64,000 nt of DNA from Longimicrobium sp. (GCF_036388275.1 NZ_DASVSF010000060.1:185836-249835); one strand, 5' to 3'. Positions 8,804 to 17,781 are shown, counted from the stretch's first letter. Made by a program: numbers and translations. Notes: a model not told the origin generated them from the sequence alone.

Positions 8804-8838
8804 AAGGGCGGCTCCCGGCAAGGGGGCCGCCCTTTTCA
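8804..8838 (+). terminator. Terminator after the DEAD-box helicase
   Basis: A 13-bp stem with one G-T pair (8804-8816 with 8822-8834), 5-base loop and a TTTT tract, starting about 20 bases after the helicase stop. Confidence 0.8.
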
Positions 8839-8924
8839 TGCTCCCAAGCGAGGGAGCGCGAGCTGTCATCCAGTAGCCGCGGTGCGCGTCAGCGGGTCAG
8901 GGAAGCGTTGACCTCGGCCTCGCG

Positions 8925-8984
8925 GGGGCCCTCACCCGGCCGCGCTGACACGCGTGCCACCCTCTCCCGCAAGCGGGAGAGGGT
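8925..8984 (+). repeat. 60-bp perfect direct repeat, copy 1 (family A)
   Basis: Identical over 60 bases to 9165-9224, exactly 240 bases away. It contains the hairpin CCCTCTCCCGC/GCGGGAGAGGG (8960-8983). Family B follows each copy or precedes it, so A and B units travel together. Confidence 0.9.
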
Positions 8985-9034
8985 GTACACACCAGGCTGG
9001 GGCGTGCTCCGGCAGCAGAATGGCGAACGAAAGC

Positions 9035-9103
9035 CTGTCATCCTGAGCCCCAGGCGCACCGTAGTCTCCCGTACGACGAGCCATGCGGGGCGAAGGATCT
9101 AGC
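9035..9103 (+). repeat. Dispersed repeat family B, copy 1
   Basis: Begins TGTCATCCTGAG and ends CGAAGGATCTAG. Related copies lie at 9564-9632 (minus), 25708-25775 (plus) and 26574-26641 (minus). The ends are better conserved than the middle. Confidence 0.8.
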
Positions 9104-9164
9104 ATGGGGCACGTACCAGCCAGGGCGCGGCAGCGGTCACTGTAGCCGAGACCTCGGCTGCCGT

Positions 9165-9224
9165 GGGGCCCTCACCCGGCCGCGCTGACACGCGTGCCAC
9201 CCTCTCCCGCAAGCGGGAGAGGGT
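9165..9224 (+). repeat. 60-bp perfect direct repeat, copy 2 (family A)
   Basis: Second copy of the unit at 8925-8984, without mismatches across 60 bases. The same hairpin lies at 9200-9223. Confidence 0.9.
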
Positions 9225-9563
9225 TGTACACACCAGAGTCGCGCGCACGGGGCGAGCCGAAGCGCGGTCGAATTCTCCCCTCTTCCGCTTGCGGGAGAGG
9301 GGTCGGGGGAGAGGGCAGCCCGGGGACTGCGCCGGAGCAGCCAACGCGCATCGAGCCCCGCGGGGGGCCCCGGATCGCGCACGCCTTCAGCCGAAACGCA
9401 CGCGAATTCTCCCTTTCCCCTGCGCAGCGGGGGAGAGGGCCGGGGAGAGGGGGCTCCCAGGGGAATGCGCCGGCACCCGTCGATTCGCACCGTTTGCCAG
9501 CCCGCGGGACGCGCCCAAGCTGTAGTGCCCGCTTGCCGCACCCCGGCATCGAGGCGGCCTCAG

Positions 9564-9632
9564 CAAGATCCTTCGGCCCGCATGGCACGGCTTGCGGGCC
9601 GGTTCGGTGCGCTTGGGCCTCTGGATGACAAG
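9564..9632 (-). repeat. Dispersed repeat family B, copy 2
   Basis: Inverted relative to copy 1: reads GATCCTTCGGCCCGC at its left and GGATGACA at its right on the plus strand. Confidence 0.75.
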
Positions 9633-9686
9633 CCGTGGCGAACGGCAACGCATGTTGATACCGATTGACTGCGGATGATCCACACG

Positions 9687-9722
9687 GAAAAGCCCGCCCC
9701 CCGGAACCGGGAGGCGGGCTTC
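9687..9722 (-). terminator. Terminator of the chemoreceptor operon
   Basis: Near-perfect inverted repeat AGCCCGCC...GGCGGGCT (9691-9720) with an inner CCCGG/CCGGG. On the minus strand it is followed by TTTT. It lies 24 bases after the chemoreceptor stop. Confidence 0.85.
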
Positions 9723-9745
9723 TCGTGTTCATCGAGCCACCGCGA

Positions 9746-11470
9746 TCAGGTCTTGAAGCCGCTGACCAGCTCGCGCATGCGCTCGGCGGCGTGCAGCAGC
9801 TCGGCGCTCGACGCCGACATCTCCTGCGTGGCGGCCGACTGCTCTTCGGCGGCGGCCGAGACCTCCTCGGCGGCGGCGGCGTGCGTCTCGGAGGTGGTGG
9901 ACACGTCCGTCAGCGCCGACTCCACTCCGCCCATCGCCTGCGAATTGCGCACGGCGGCTTCCTCTACCTGGTTGGCGGCCAGGCGAACCCCGTCCACCGC
10001 CGCCAGGATCTGCTCCAGCGCGCTGTCGGCGCCGCGCGACACCTCTTCGACGTCGGCCACCTTTTCGGTGCTGCGCCCCATGGTGCCCACCACCTCGGCG
10101 ATGCGCCCGCGGATGGCCTGCACGTTCTGCGCGACCTCGTTGGCCGCGCGGGCCGAGCCCTCGGCCAGCTTCCGCACCTCTTCGGCGACCACCGCGAAGC
10201 CGCGGCCGTGCTCGCCCGCGCGCGCCGCCTCGATGGCCGCGTTCAGCGCCAGCAGGTTGGTCTGCCGCGCGATGGCGGTGATCGTCTCCACGAAGCGGTC
10301 GATCTGCGCCGAGGTCTGCGCCAGCTCGTTCACCTGGCTGGCCGACTCGGTCACCACCTCGCGGATCTCCAGCAGCCGCTGCAGCGCCCCCGACACCTCG
10401 GTGCGGCTTTGCGCGGCCACCACGTAGATCTGCTCGGAAAGCGACGTCACCATCTGCGATGCGTGGGCGATCTCCTCGGAGCGCTGCCCCATCTCTTCGA
10501 GCGCGTCCCGGGTGGCCTGCAGCCCCTGCGACTGCGTTTCGGCGCCGCCGGCGATGCCCACCATGGCCGTGGCCACCTCGCCGCTGGAGGCGGCCACCTC
10601 TTCGCTGATGCTGGACAGGTCCGAGGCGAAGTTGCTGATGCGCTGCGCGGTTCCCGCGGTTTCGCCCACGATGTTGCGCAGCTGCCCGGCCATCTGCTCG
10701 AAGGCGCCGGCCAGCGTGGCGAACTCGCGCGTCATCCCCGCCGTCTGGCCGTTGAAGCTCACGCGAAGGTCGCCCTCGCCCAGCTGCGTGGCGGCCAGTT
10801 CCAGCGTGCGCAGCGGCGTCTGGATCTGCCGCAGCACCAGGTAGATGAGCCCGGCGGTGAACAGGCCCGCCAGCAGCCCCAGGGCGCCCAGCAGCAGCTG
10901 CCAGCGGCTCACCTCGCCGCGCAGTTCGCGGGCGGCGTCGGTCACCTTCTGTGTCTGCGCGGCGCTGATGGCGCGGATGGACTGCTCCAGCTCCCGCGTC
11001 TGCGGGCGGACCACCGCGACGCGGCGCAGCGCCGCGTCGCGCTCGCCCACGTCTACCTGTGCGTGCGCCAGGGCGTACTCCACCTCGATGCGCTGGTGTG
11101 CCTGCTCGATGGCCGCGATCTGCTGGCTCTCGGCGGTGGACAGGTTTTCCAGGTCGCGGTAGCGGCGCCGCGACTCGTGCGCCTGCCTTCCGTACTGCGA
11201 GAACGCCTGCGCGAACTGCGGGTCGGGGCTCACCAGGTAGCGCTCGCCCGCGGCGATCTGGTTGAGGATCAGCGACTCCAGCGAGGTGCCGATCTCGGAG
11301 CTGATGCGCAGCTGCGACATGCGGCTTTCCATGTCGCGCGACAGCTTCTGCAGCACCATCACCGAGGTGACGGCGCCGATCATCGACACGGCTACGATGA
11401 CGGCGCCGCCCAGGTACAGCCAGCGCTTGAGGGTGCCGCGCCCCCGGCCCATCTGCCACGCCGCGCTCAT
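9746..11470 (-). CDS. Methyl-accepting chemotaxis protein
   Basis: 574-residue transmembrane chemoreceptor. A membrane segment at about residues 19-41, a ~150-residue periplasmic helical sensor region, a second membrane segment (about 190-212), a HAMP domain (about 213-265) and a long cytoplasmic coiled coil follow in order. The signalling tip contains RQTNLLALNAAIEAARAGEH and GFAVVAEEVRKLAE, the near-invariant CheA/CheW contact region. No CheB/CheR pentapeptide is seen at the C terminus. The gene overlaps the upstream small lipoprotein gene by ATGA, so the two are translated together and may act as a sensor pair. No che genes are in the window. Confidence 0.95.
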   Translation of the reverse strand: MSAAWQMGRGRGTLKRWLYLGGAVIVAVSMIGAVTSVMVLQKLSRDMESRMSQLRISSEIGTSLESLILNQIAAGERYLVSPDPQFAQAFSQYGRQAHESRRRYRDLENLSTAESQQIAAIEQAHQRIEVEYALAHAQVDVGERDAALRRVAVVRPQTRELEQSIRAISAAQTQKVTDAARELRGEVSRWQLLLGALGLLAGLFTAGLIYLVLRQIQTPLRTLELAATQLGEGDLRVSFNGQTAGMTREFATLAGAFEQMAGQLRNIVGETAGTAQRISNFASDLSSISEEVAASSGEVATAMVGIAGGAETQSQGLQATRDALEEMGQRSEEIAHASQMVTSLSEQIYVVAAQSRTEVSGALQRLLEIREVVTESASQVNELAQTSAQIDRFVETITAIARQTNLLALNAAIEAARAGEHGRGFAVVAEEVRKLAEGSARAANEVAQNVQAIRGRIAEVVGTMGRSTEKVADVEEVSRGADSALEQILAAVDGVRLAANQVEEAAVRNSQAMGGVESALTDVSTTSETHAAAAEEVSAAAEEQSAATQEMSASSAELLHAAERMRELVSGFKT

Positions 11471-11823
11471 CGGGCCCCCCGGGGCAGCACGATGCGTCCG
11501 CCCTGAATCACTCCCAGCGTGAACTGCTTGTTCACCGGATCTCCGTTGCTATCGAATGCCACTCTTCCGGCCACGCCCTCGAAGGCGGGCGGACCGACGT
11601 CCTGCCCCACGTGCTCCAGGTAGCCGCGGATGACTTCGGGGGTCTGCCGCCCCGGCTCGTGATCGCCCCTGTCGTCGACCTCGGTCAGCGGCACCGCGAG
11701 CCCCAGCAGCAGGGGCTCGCCGCCCTGCCGGCCGCATGCGGCGAGCGCCAGGAACGCGGCGGCACAGATCGCCAGCGCGGAGGCGCGGAGCGTCGCGGCA
11801 CCGGGGGAACGGGCCAGTGACAT
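11467..11823 (-). CDS. Small lipoprotein, shrunken periplasmic-binding-protein remnant
   Basis: 118-residue lipoprotein with lipobox ALAAC near residue 29. The next part (LLLGLAVPLTEV) resembles the first strand of leucine-type periplasmic binding proteins. The tail, GRVAFDSNGDPVNKQF and then GVIQGGRIVLP, resembles the closing strands of the same fold. The ~250 residues normally between are missing, leaving only a ~30-residue bridge. It overlaps the chemoreceptor start by ATGA. Either it is an in-frame deletion relic or a minimal lipoprotein that helps the receptor. The resemblance is by eye. Confidence 0.65.
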   Translation of the reverse strand: MSLARSPGAATLRASALAICAAAFLALAACGRQGGEPLLLGLAVPLTEVDDRGDHEPGRQTPEVIRGYLEHVGQDVGPPAFEGVAGRVAFDSNGDPVNKQFTLGVIQGGRIVLPRGAR

Positions 11824-11996
11824 GCGGGTGTGTGGCGTAATGGAGCGTGTGGCCCCGTGAGTTGCCGGGAGGGAGGTAAGCGCAAGCTATTCGGGCGTTA
11901 CAGCGTTGTCAACGATGGCCCGCGCGCGTTGCCCGCCCGCCCCGCCGCCGATACCTTCCGCCTCATGTCATCGGTCATTTTCCCCCGGGTGCGCGC

Positions 11997-13778
11997 GTGA
12001 GCGACGACGCCTTGGAGCCCGACGCCCGGGCCTACGACGCGCGGCTCCTGCGCCGCATGATCGGCTACCTGCGCCCCTACAAGTGGCGCGTGGCGCTGGC
12101 GCTGCTACTGCTCTTTGCCGGGGCCGCGCTGGAGCTGGCGGGGCCGTACCTGACCAAGGTGGCGCTGGACCGGGCCATCCCCGAGCGCGACGCAGCCCTG
12201 CTGACGCGGCTGGTGGCGTTCTACGTGGGTGCGCTGGTGCTGGCGTTCGCCACCGAGTACCTGCACACCCTGCTGACCACCTGGCTGGGGCAGCGGGTGA
12301 TGTTCGACCTGCGCACGGAGGTGTTTGCGCACCTTCAGCGGCTGTCGCTGCGCTACTTCGACCGCAACCCCGTCGGCCGGCTGATGACGCGGGTGACCAA
12401 CGACGTCGAGCAGCTGAACGAAGCCTTTTCGTCCGGTCTGGTCACCGTGTTCGGCGACGTGTTCACCGTGCTCTTCATCCTGGGGCTGATGCTTCAGCTG
12501 AACTGGCGGCTGGCGCTGGTGACCTTTACCGTGCTGCCGCTGGTGGCGGTGACCACGTTCACCTTCCGCGGGCTGATCCGCACGGCGTACCGCGACATCC
12601 GGGTGCGGCTGGCGCGCATCAACGCCTTTACGCAGGAGCACGTTTCCGGCTTGCGCGTGGTGCAGCTCTTCGGGCGCGAGCGGCCGGTGATGGAGAGCTT
12701 CAAGCAGGTGAACGCCGACCACCTGGAGGCGCACCTGCGCTCCATCACCTACTACGCCCTGTTCTTTCCCGTCATCGAGGTGCTAACGGCCGTGGCCCTG
12801 GCGCTGATCCTGTGGTACGGGGGCGGCGAGACCATCCAGGGGGCCATGACGGTGGGCGTGGTGGCGGCCTTCCTCCAGTACACGCGCCGCTTCTTCCGTC
12901 CCATCCAGGACCTGTCGGAAAAGTACAACATCCTGCAGGGCGCCATGGCGGCGTCGGAGCGCATCTTCGAGCTGCTGGACACCGAGCCCGAGGTGCGCGA
13001 CGCGGCCGAGCCCCTTCGGCTGCCGGAGCCGGGGCGGGGCGAAATCGAGTTCCGCGACGTCTGGTTCCGCTACGACGACGAGGGCGAGTGGGTGCTGCGT
13101 GGGGTGAGCTTCGTGGCGCGGCCGGGGGAGCGCGTGGCCATCGTGGGCGCCACCGGGGCGGGGAAGAGCACCATCATCTCGCTGCTGATGAGGTTCTACG
13201 AGCCCAGCCGCGGCGAGGTGCGCTTCGACGGGGTGCCCATCCACCGCGTGGCCGTGGCTGAGCTGCGCGGGCGCATTTCGCTGGTGCTCCAGGACGTGTT
13301 CCTGTTCAGCGAGGACGTGGCGTCAAACATTCGGCTGGGCGACGAGGGGATCAGCGACGAGGCGGTGCGCCAGGCGGCGGTTCGCGTGGGGGCCGACCGG
13401 TTCGTGCAGCGGCTGCCCGGCGGATACGCGCAGCCGCTGGGGGAGCGCGGGCTTTCGTTGAGCGTGGGCGAGCGGCAGCTGGTGTCGTTCGCGCGGGCCC
13501 TGGCGTTCGAGCCGCTGGTGCTGGTGCTGGACGAGGCCACCAGCTCGGTGGATTCGGAGCTGGAGGCACAGATCGACGAGGCCTTGGCGGAGCTGATGCG
13601 CGGGCGCACCTCGCTGGTGATCGCGCATCGCCTGTCCACCGTCCAGAGCGCGGACCAAATCCTTGTGCTTCACCACGGCGAGCTTCGCGAGCGCGGCACG
13701 CATGGCGAGCTGCTGCGGCAGGGCGGGCTGTACTCGAGGCTCCACGAGCTGCAGTTCGTGCGGTCCAGCGGCGGGTAA
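11997..13778 (+). CDS. ABC transporter, fused permease and ATPase (MsbA/MdlB type)
   Basis: 593-residue half-transporter that would dimerise as an exporter. Six membrane helices occupy about residues 25-310, followed by a nucleotide-binding domain with Walker A GATGAGKST, Q-loop LQDVFLF, signature LSVGERQ (in place of LSGGQ), Walker B LVLVLDEAT and H-loop IAHRLST. It starts with GTG at 11997; no upstream ATG in frame fits. The signature LSVGE is a common variant in this subfamily. The substrate cannot be told from sequence. It is transcribed alone, divergent from the chemoreceptor pair. Confidence 0.93.
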   Translation: MSDDALEPDARAYDARLLRRMIGYLRPYKWRVALALLLLFAGAALELAGPYLTKVALDRAIPERDAALLTRLVAFYVGALVLAFATEYLHTLLTTWLGQRVMFDLRTEVFAHLQRLSLRYFDRNPVGRLMTRVTNDVEQLNEAFSSGLVTVFGDVFTVLFILGLMLQLNWRLALVTFTVLPLVAVTTFTFRGLIRTAYRDIRVRLARINAFTQEHVSGLRVVQLFGRERPVMESFKQVNADHLEAHLRSITYYALFFPVIEVLTAVALALILWYGGGETIQGAMTVGVVAAFLQYTRRFFRPIQDLSEKYNILQGAMAASERIFELLDTEPEVRDAAEPLRLPEPGRGEIEFRDVWFRYDDEGEWVLRGVSFVARPGERVAIVGATGAGKSTIISLLMRFYEPSRGEVRFDGVPIHRVAVAELRGRISLVLQDVFLFSEDVASNIRLGDEGISDEAVRQAAVRVGADRFVQRLPGGYAQPLGERGLSLSVGERQLVSFARALAFEPLVLVLDEATSSVDSELEAQIDEALAELMRGRTSLVIAHRLSTVQSADQILVLHHGELRERGTHGELLRQGGLYSRLHELQFVRSSGG

Positions 13779-13806
13779 ACCCGCAGTTCAGGGTCCCGCG
13801 CATCGG

Positions 13807-13884
13807 TGTCATCCCGAGGAAGCGGCCACGCGAAACCGGCCCGCGCTCCGCAGTCCGCAGCGACCGAGGGATCCGCCACACACT
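13807..13884 (+). repeat. Dispersed repeat family D, copy 1
   Basis: Starts GTCATCCCGA and ends GAGGGATCCGCCACAC. Copies are at 39523-39600 (plus) and 40810-40887 (minus). It lies at the left margin of the accessory island. Confidence 0.8.
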
Positions 13885-13959
13885 CCCGGGTGCGCCCGGA
13901 ATCCCGCCGGGCACCGCAGTCAGGAGCGGGTCTAGGGGCGCGTCCGATCCAGGGGCGGG

Positions 13960-14048
13960 TGGAGTTGCGCGACCCGAATGACGAACTGGTGTGCCTCACG
14001 GTACATCGGAAGCGCGAGCGGGAAGTGGTGCGGCGGCTCGCCACCTGA
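13960..14048 (+). pseudogene. Truncated copy of the 57-aa island gene
   Basis: Encodes the last ~29 residues of the small protein at 20134-20307: VELRDPNDELVCLTV here against WEVRDPDNELVCLTV there, then REVVRRLAT against REVVRRLAS. The first half is missing, and the sequence upstream is unrelated. DNA similarity continues past the stop codon through the shared hairpin to 14117, as in the intact copy (to 20380). The KaiC-like gene's stop codon is 13 bases beyond that point. Confidence 0.75.
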
Positions 14049-14070
14049 GCGGATCAGCGATGAAACACAC

Positions 14071-14102
14071 GGCAGCCGCGGGAGGGATCACCTGCGGCTG
14101 CC
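14071..14102 (-). terminator. Hairpin shared by both copies of the small gene
   Basis: Stem GGCAGCCGC (14071-14079) with GCGGCTGCC (14094-14102). On the minus strand it is followed by GTGTGTTTC, so it could end transcription of the KaiC-like gene. The same hairpin is at 20331-20363. Confidence 0.55.
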
Positions 14103-14129
14103 GCGATGTTTGCCCAGGTTCCTCGTCAC

Positions 14130-16715
14130 CTACCTGATCAGGTCGGCGTCCCTCTCGGCGAGCGCCACTCCACCAGTCCGAAAGCCGGAGAGCTTTGGGA
14201 TTCGTCGTGTCTCAACGTACACTGCCGGCGCCTTGGTAGAGTCCGTTATGACTGCTGCACTCTCGACCGGCGACTCATCCCCCCCCGCGTGCGGGTCGGA
14301 AGGACGACGTTCGGTGATCCTGAACGAGTAATCGGCCTCTGCTTCGAGCGTTTGGCTTGCGGATGACATATGCGCGTCAAGTTCATTCACCACGAACATA
14401 GAGGTGATTGCCTCAGTGTTGAGGAACTGGATTATGGTGGGCCAGAACAGCTTTTCCGCGGCAAGAGTGGGAAGGAGCCGATCGATCATCTCCACCTCGT
14501 AGAAGAGCACGCGCTCGATCGGATGTCCGTATCGACGCCCGCGGAGGATGTATTGGCGCAGTTCGGCCAATACCTGGTCGGCTGTTAGGCTGCCACCAGG
14601 GGAGTACCAACGCAATTGCGGCTGGCCTTGGAAACTCATCTTCACCCACCGGCTGTGCAGAGCGCGGTTCCGGCGGAGGATCTGGTTGAACCGCACCTCT
14701 GATGTGTTGAAGGTCACAATCAACGCGTTTCGTACTCGCCCGCTTGTCCCTAAACGGTTGAGCAAAGGACGACGCTCATCGTTAGAGGGCTCTGTAAAGA
14801 GTTGAAGGCTAAACTGAAGAACGGTTGATACCGGTGCCCCGGCTATGAGCACCGAGCTCTTCTCCTGTAGGTACGGTACGCCCAGTGAGTTACCCAACTC
14901 CGCCGGGAGGGGAATGTGCCGGTGCTGGCTGAGCGTGGCCGTAACCCGGCGTCGAATGGTGTCCCTTACCGAGCCTAGCGAAGGAAAGACAACGATGCCT
15001 TTTCGCTCAGCAAGGTGAAACGGGTGGGGACCGCGGTGGTAATCCTGAGTGCGCGATTTCCGCACCTCCAACCGTCGCATCTGCCCGCGCTCGCTCGGTG
15101 TGAGTTCTAGTACGGTGTCAGCAAGGTACGCCACAACCCCCAGCCGCGGGTCGTCCGCTTCACTAAGGAAGAACCCGAAGAACCGATGATCCTCCACCTC
15201 TCTTACGATGCTGTATAAGGAAGTTCGTATCCGATCCTGCTGAATATTTTCCTCAAACGTGAGCGCATTCAAAGAATCAAGTACGAGAGCACGAACGTTG
15301 TACGCAGTGTCTCTCGTTAGCTCTTCGACGATTTCGCTAATACGGGCCGGCTCCCCGTGCGGAAGCTGGTATAGGAGCAATGTCCCACACGGATGCTCCT
15401 CGGCCGTAGCGCGCTCACTGCGCAGGAGTTCAAGCGGCTCATCCTTCCCGAGCAAAACGCGGAAGCTCGGACGAATGAGGTCGAATGTTACGAGGCGCTC
15501 TAAAATGCTATCGTAGTCTTCTTCTAGCGAGCAGTAGACGCCGAGGCCTCCTTTGGCAGCGATGTCGCAGAGCAGTTGGAGTGCGAAAAGCGTTTTTCCG
15601 CTACCCGGAGGGCCACTGATGACAAACGTACGCCCCGTCGCGACACGCGGTAGGAGCCCACCGCGTAGGACGAAATTCAGCCCCTGGATACCAATCTGTA
15701 TGCCGAATATAGCCGTCTGCAGGAATGTGTACTCAAGAGGCCGAAGCATGCTAACGCACTGGCGACGATGCGCGGCGCGGCCCACTACGCGCTCGCGGGC
15801 AGAATCGGAGGACGACCCCGCGGGTGCCGAAGGATCTGAGAGCGGTACTTCGAGTAGCTGATAGCGGAAGCGTAGTAGTCTCCGCTTGCGCAAGAACAGA
15901 AAGACGCCCAACGCATATGAAAGCGACTCCTTCCCCACGCCGTCCAGCAAGCGTGCGATCGTTTGAACCAGCAGGCTAGTGCCGAGGGTAGCGCCCCGCG
16001 CAGCGAGGGACCGGTGCGCAGGGTGACTCACGCCATGGAAGATTTCGTTAACCGCGTCACAAACTTTCGCGAGGGTGAAGCGAAACTCCTGAGTGTGCGG
16101 AATGCGGAACGTTGTGACGATCCAGTTCTGAAGGTAGTGCCCGACCTCAACTTCCCGCACATCGTGTACGCGGGTGAGGTACATTCGAAGCGCTGCGATC
16201 GGGTCTAGAAACTCGTCATAGAGACGCACCGGCAGGTGCTTGGCAACGTCCTCCACCTCCTCGCCTAGGCCGGCGAAAAGGCGGCCGCCGGAGGAGAAGC
16301 TTAACTGGTCATCGATGCGGTAGATGTGCAGGTCCTGAAACAACACCTCCTCTCCCGGCGGCGGCGGATAATGGCGTTCCGAGGGCAGGGTCCATGCGCC
16401 GCGGGGATCCTGCGGCCCAGCCCGGAACTCAACCCTCTCTGTATGCGCGATGCACTCTAACAAACGAGCAAGGACCGACAGGTTTACCACGGGGCAGATG
16501 CCGCACCTCAGAAACAGGGACCGAATCTCGGACACTGGTAGCCAATTGGATACGTCCGTGGCGAGACGGTCGAACGTTCGGCGAACCACCTCGTGAGTGG
16601 AGGATGCTTGTCCCTTCCACTGTCGGTGAGCAAAGTTGACGTTCAGCTGGTCCACCGCGAGGAAGACTAGGCTCATCTCCTCGTAGAGCGCCGAAGTTCG
16701 CGTGGCGGTGGTCAT
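14130..16715 (-). CDS. KaiC-like RecA-fold ATPase with novel N-terminal region
   Basis: 861-residue protein. Residues 1-340 match nothing I know and look mostly helical. Residues ~345-590 form a KaiC/RadA-like RecA ATPase: Walker A GPPGSGKT (368-375), paired acidic residues after strand 2 (LEED, 397-400), Walker B ALVLDSLNAL (Asp480), and a KaiC-type closing segment VRKSRTQDYHRGPHPF. Residues ~600-790 appear to be a second RecA-like copy whose P-loop has decayed to GAPVSTV, with no Lys. The gene overlaps the winged-helix gene by ATGA. Its codon use is more AT-rich than the flanking chromosome, suggesting transfer. Probably the NTP-driven sensor or scaffold of the three-gene system; this role is inference. 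Confidence 0.8.
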   Translation of the reverse strand: MTTATRTSALYEEMSLVFLAVDQLNVNFAHRQWKGQASSTHEVVRRTFDRLATDVSNWLPVSEIRSLFLRCGICPVVNLSVLARLLECIAHTERVEFRAGPQDPRGAWTLPSERHYPPPPGEEVLFQDLHIYRIDDQLSFSSGGRLFAGLGEEVEDVAKHLPVRLYDEFLDPIAALRMYLTRVHDVREVEVGHYLQNWIVTTFRIPHTQEFRFTLAKVCDAVNEIFHGVSHPAHRSLAARGATLGTSLLVQTIARLLDGVGKESLSYALGVFLFLRKRRLLRFRYQLLEVPLSDPSAPAGSSSDSARERVVGRAAHRRQCVSMLRPLEYTFLQTAIFGIQIGIQGLNFVLRGGLLPRVATGRTFVISGPPGSGKTLFALQLLCDIAAKGGLGVYCSLEEDYDSILERLVTFDLIRPSFRVLLGKDEPLELLRSERATAEEHPCGTLLLYQLPHGEPARISEIVEELTRDTAYNVRALVLDSLNALTFEENIQQDRIRTSLYSIVREVEDHRFFGFFLSEADDPRLGVVAYLADTVLELTPSERGQMRRLEVRKSRTQDYHRGPHPFHLAERKGIVVFPSLGSVRDTIRRRVTATLSQHRHIPLPAELGNSLGVPYLQEKSSVLIAGAPVSTVLQFSLQLFTEPSNDERRPLLNRLGTSGRVRNALIVTFNTSEVRFNQILRRNRALHSRWVKMSFQGQPQLRWYSPGGSLTADQVLAELRQYILRGRRYGHPIERVLFYEVEMIDRLLPTLAAEKLFWPTIIQFLNTEAITSMFVVNELDAHMSSASQTLEAEADYSFRITERRPSDPHAGGDESPVESAAVITDSTKAPAVYVETRRIPKLSGFRTGGVALAERDADLIR

Positions 16716-17722
16716 GGTACACCCGCAAGTTCCCGGTCGAATACACTGTTTAGCGCGCTGAACGCCACGTCGCCACCAGGTGCGGTGGCGCCGACCGGTT
16801 CCGAGAGCGCCAATGTCTCGGCGTAGCTTCCAATCGCGTTTCCCGCGCCTTCCTCCCTTGACACAAGCGCACGGCTGTCCTCCGCGCGAGCATACGATTC
16901 AGCCGTGAGGGAGTTAGTATGCTTTCCGATCGGGATTACCTCGGGCATCAGCTTAGCCGAATGTTGTCCTATGGTTGGGGGGGGTAACGTTTTTCGGTCA
17001 CTTAGCCGGGCGCCTAAGAAAGTCGGGTTCGTCACTGGTTCGCCTGCCCCCGTCGGAGCCGGTGCTCCAGCACCCCTCACCTCATCGCCCGGCACCTCAG
17101 CAATGGGATCTCCCGAACGCGCAGTGCTCAGGAAAGCCGCAACCTGCTCGCCGGACCACGTGAGCGCATAGGCAGCCCCAGGTCCGTGGGCCCAGCGCCA
17201 TACAAGACCCTCCTTGGCGAGTTGCCTGAGTGTGTAGTCTGCGGTGTTCGCTTGTTCCAGCAACTCCATTTCGACCAAGTCCCCCGCCCGCACTGGCCGT
17301 CGAACAGTAAACATTGCTACCAGCGTACGACGCCACGAACGTCGGCGCTGGCCCGACACCAAGCCTAACAGCTTTGCTAAGTTATCAGTTCGCAGGTACG
17401 TCGAGATCACGACAGTCAGCCCGCGCAGGTGCATTCCCAGCCATTCGCCTTCAGTAAGGTCGCGGTTAGCAGGGTGATTCGGTCCCAACGCCACCAATTG
17501 CGTTGTGATTTTGGCATGGAGAGTCCGCAGGGCCTCCTCATCCGAGCGGGCCATCCAGTTGATCGTGAATCGGACGACCTCACGGTAGTAGGATTCGAGC
17601 GTATCCCTCTTGGCGGGTTCGTCGTCGTCCCCCTCTCCCAATTCGACGAACACGTCGCGCAGAGTGTCCCCTATAAGCTCGGCGTTAGGACGCAACCGTA
17701 GCATCACCTCTCCCAACCTCAT
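16712..17722 (-). CDS. Winged-helix-containing hypothetical protein
   Basis: 336 residues if started at the ATG at 17722, which has a good ribosome site (AAGGAG, 6-base spacer). An upstream ATG at 17740 would add six residues but has no such site. Residues ~1-130 are helical and unrecognised. Residues ~135-200 look like a winged helix (RRPVRAGDLVEMELLEQAN, then TLRQLAKEGLVWRW), and the last ~125 are low-complexity and probably disordered. The stop overlaps the KaiC-like start by ATGA, so the two are tightly coupled. It may be the regulator of, or the adaptor for, the ATPase. No known family is claimed. Confidence 0.7.
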   Translation of the reverse strand: MRLGEVMLRLRPNAELIGDTLRDVFVELGEGDDDEPAKRDTLESYYREVVRFTINWMARSDEEALRTLHAKITTQLVALGPNHPANRDLTEGEWLGMHLRGLTVVISTYLRTDNLAKLLGLVSGQRRRSWRRTLVAMFTVRRPVRAGDLVEMELLEQANTADYTLRQLAKEGLVWRWAHGPGAAYALTWSGEQVAAFLSTARSGDPIAEVPGDEVRGAGAPAPTGAGEPVTNPTFLGARLSDRKTLPPPTIGQHSAKLMPEVIPIGKHTNSLTAESYARAEDSRALVSREEGAGNAIGSYAETLALSEPVGATAPGGDVAFSALNSVFDRELAGVP

Positions 17723-17758
17723 CGTATACTCCTTGTCCATTAAGAATTCACTGTTGCC

Positions 17759-17776
17759 TCACTGGTCCTTCACTGG
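17759..17776. promoter_or_regulatory. Direct repeat TCACTGG x2, possible operator
   Basis: TCACTGG occurs at 17759-17765 and 17770-17776, spaced 11 bases start to start (one helical turn). It lies around the predicted start of transcription of the winged-helix gene. Confidence 0.35.
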
Positions 17777-17781
17777 AACGA

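Larger units (their letters stand above)
8839..9688. other. 850-base intergenic field of repeats
   Basis: No convincing gene is present. The stretch is a patchwork of the dispersed families described separately: a 60-bp direct repeat (8925 and 9165), family B units (9035 and 9564), and GC-rich hairpins of the type CTCCCC...GGGGAG at about 9275-9310 and 9407-9450. Long open frames here are an effect of high GC and the repeats. Confidence 0.7.

Noticed and set aside
8839..9688. CRISPR array suggested by repeated short units
   Set aside because: Only two identical 60-bp units 240 bases apart, without equal-length spacers; the other repeats are dispersed and inverted.
13779..14130. tRNA gene as an island attachment site
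   Set aside because: I looked for a cloverleaf or TTCRANY-type arm at both island ends and found none; the only shared sequence is the small-gene tail and hairpin.
17363..17369. GCCTAAC as another attC core
   Set aside because: It lies inside the winged-helix coding sequence, without a pairing GTTRRRY or stem nearby.
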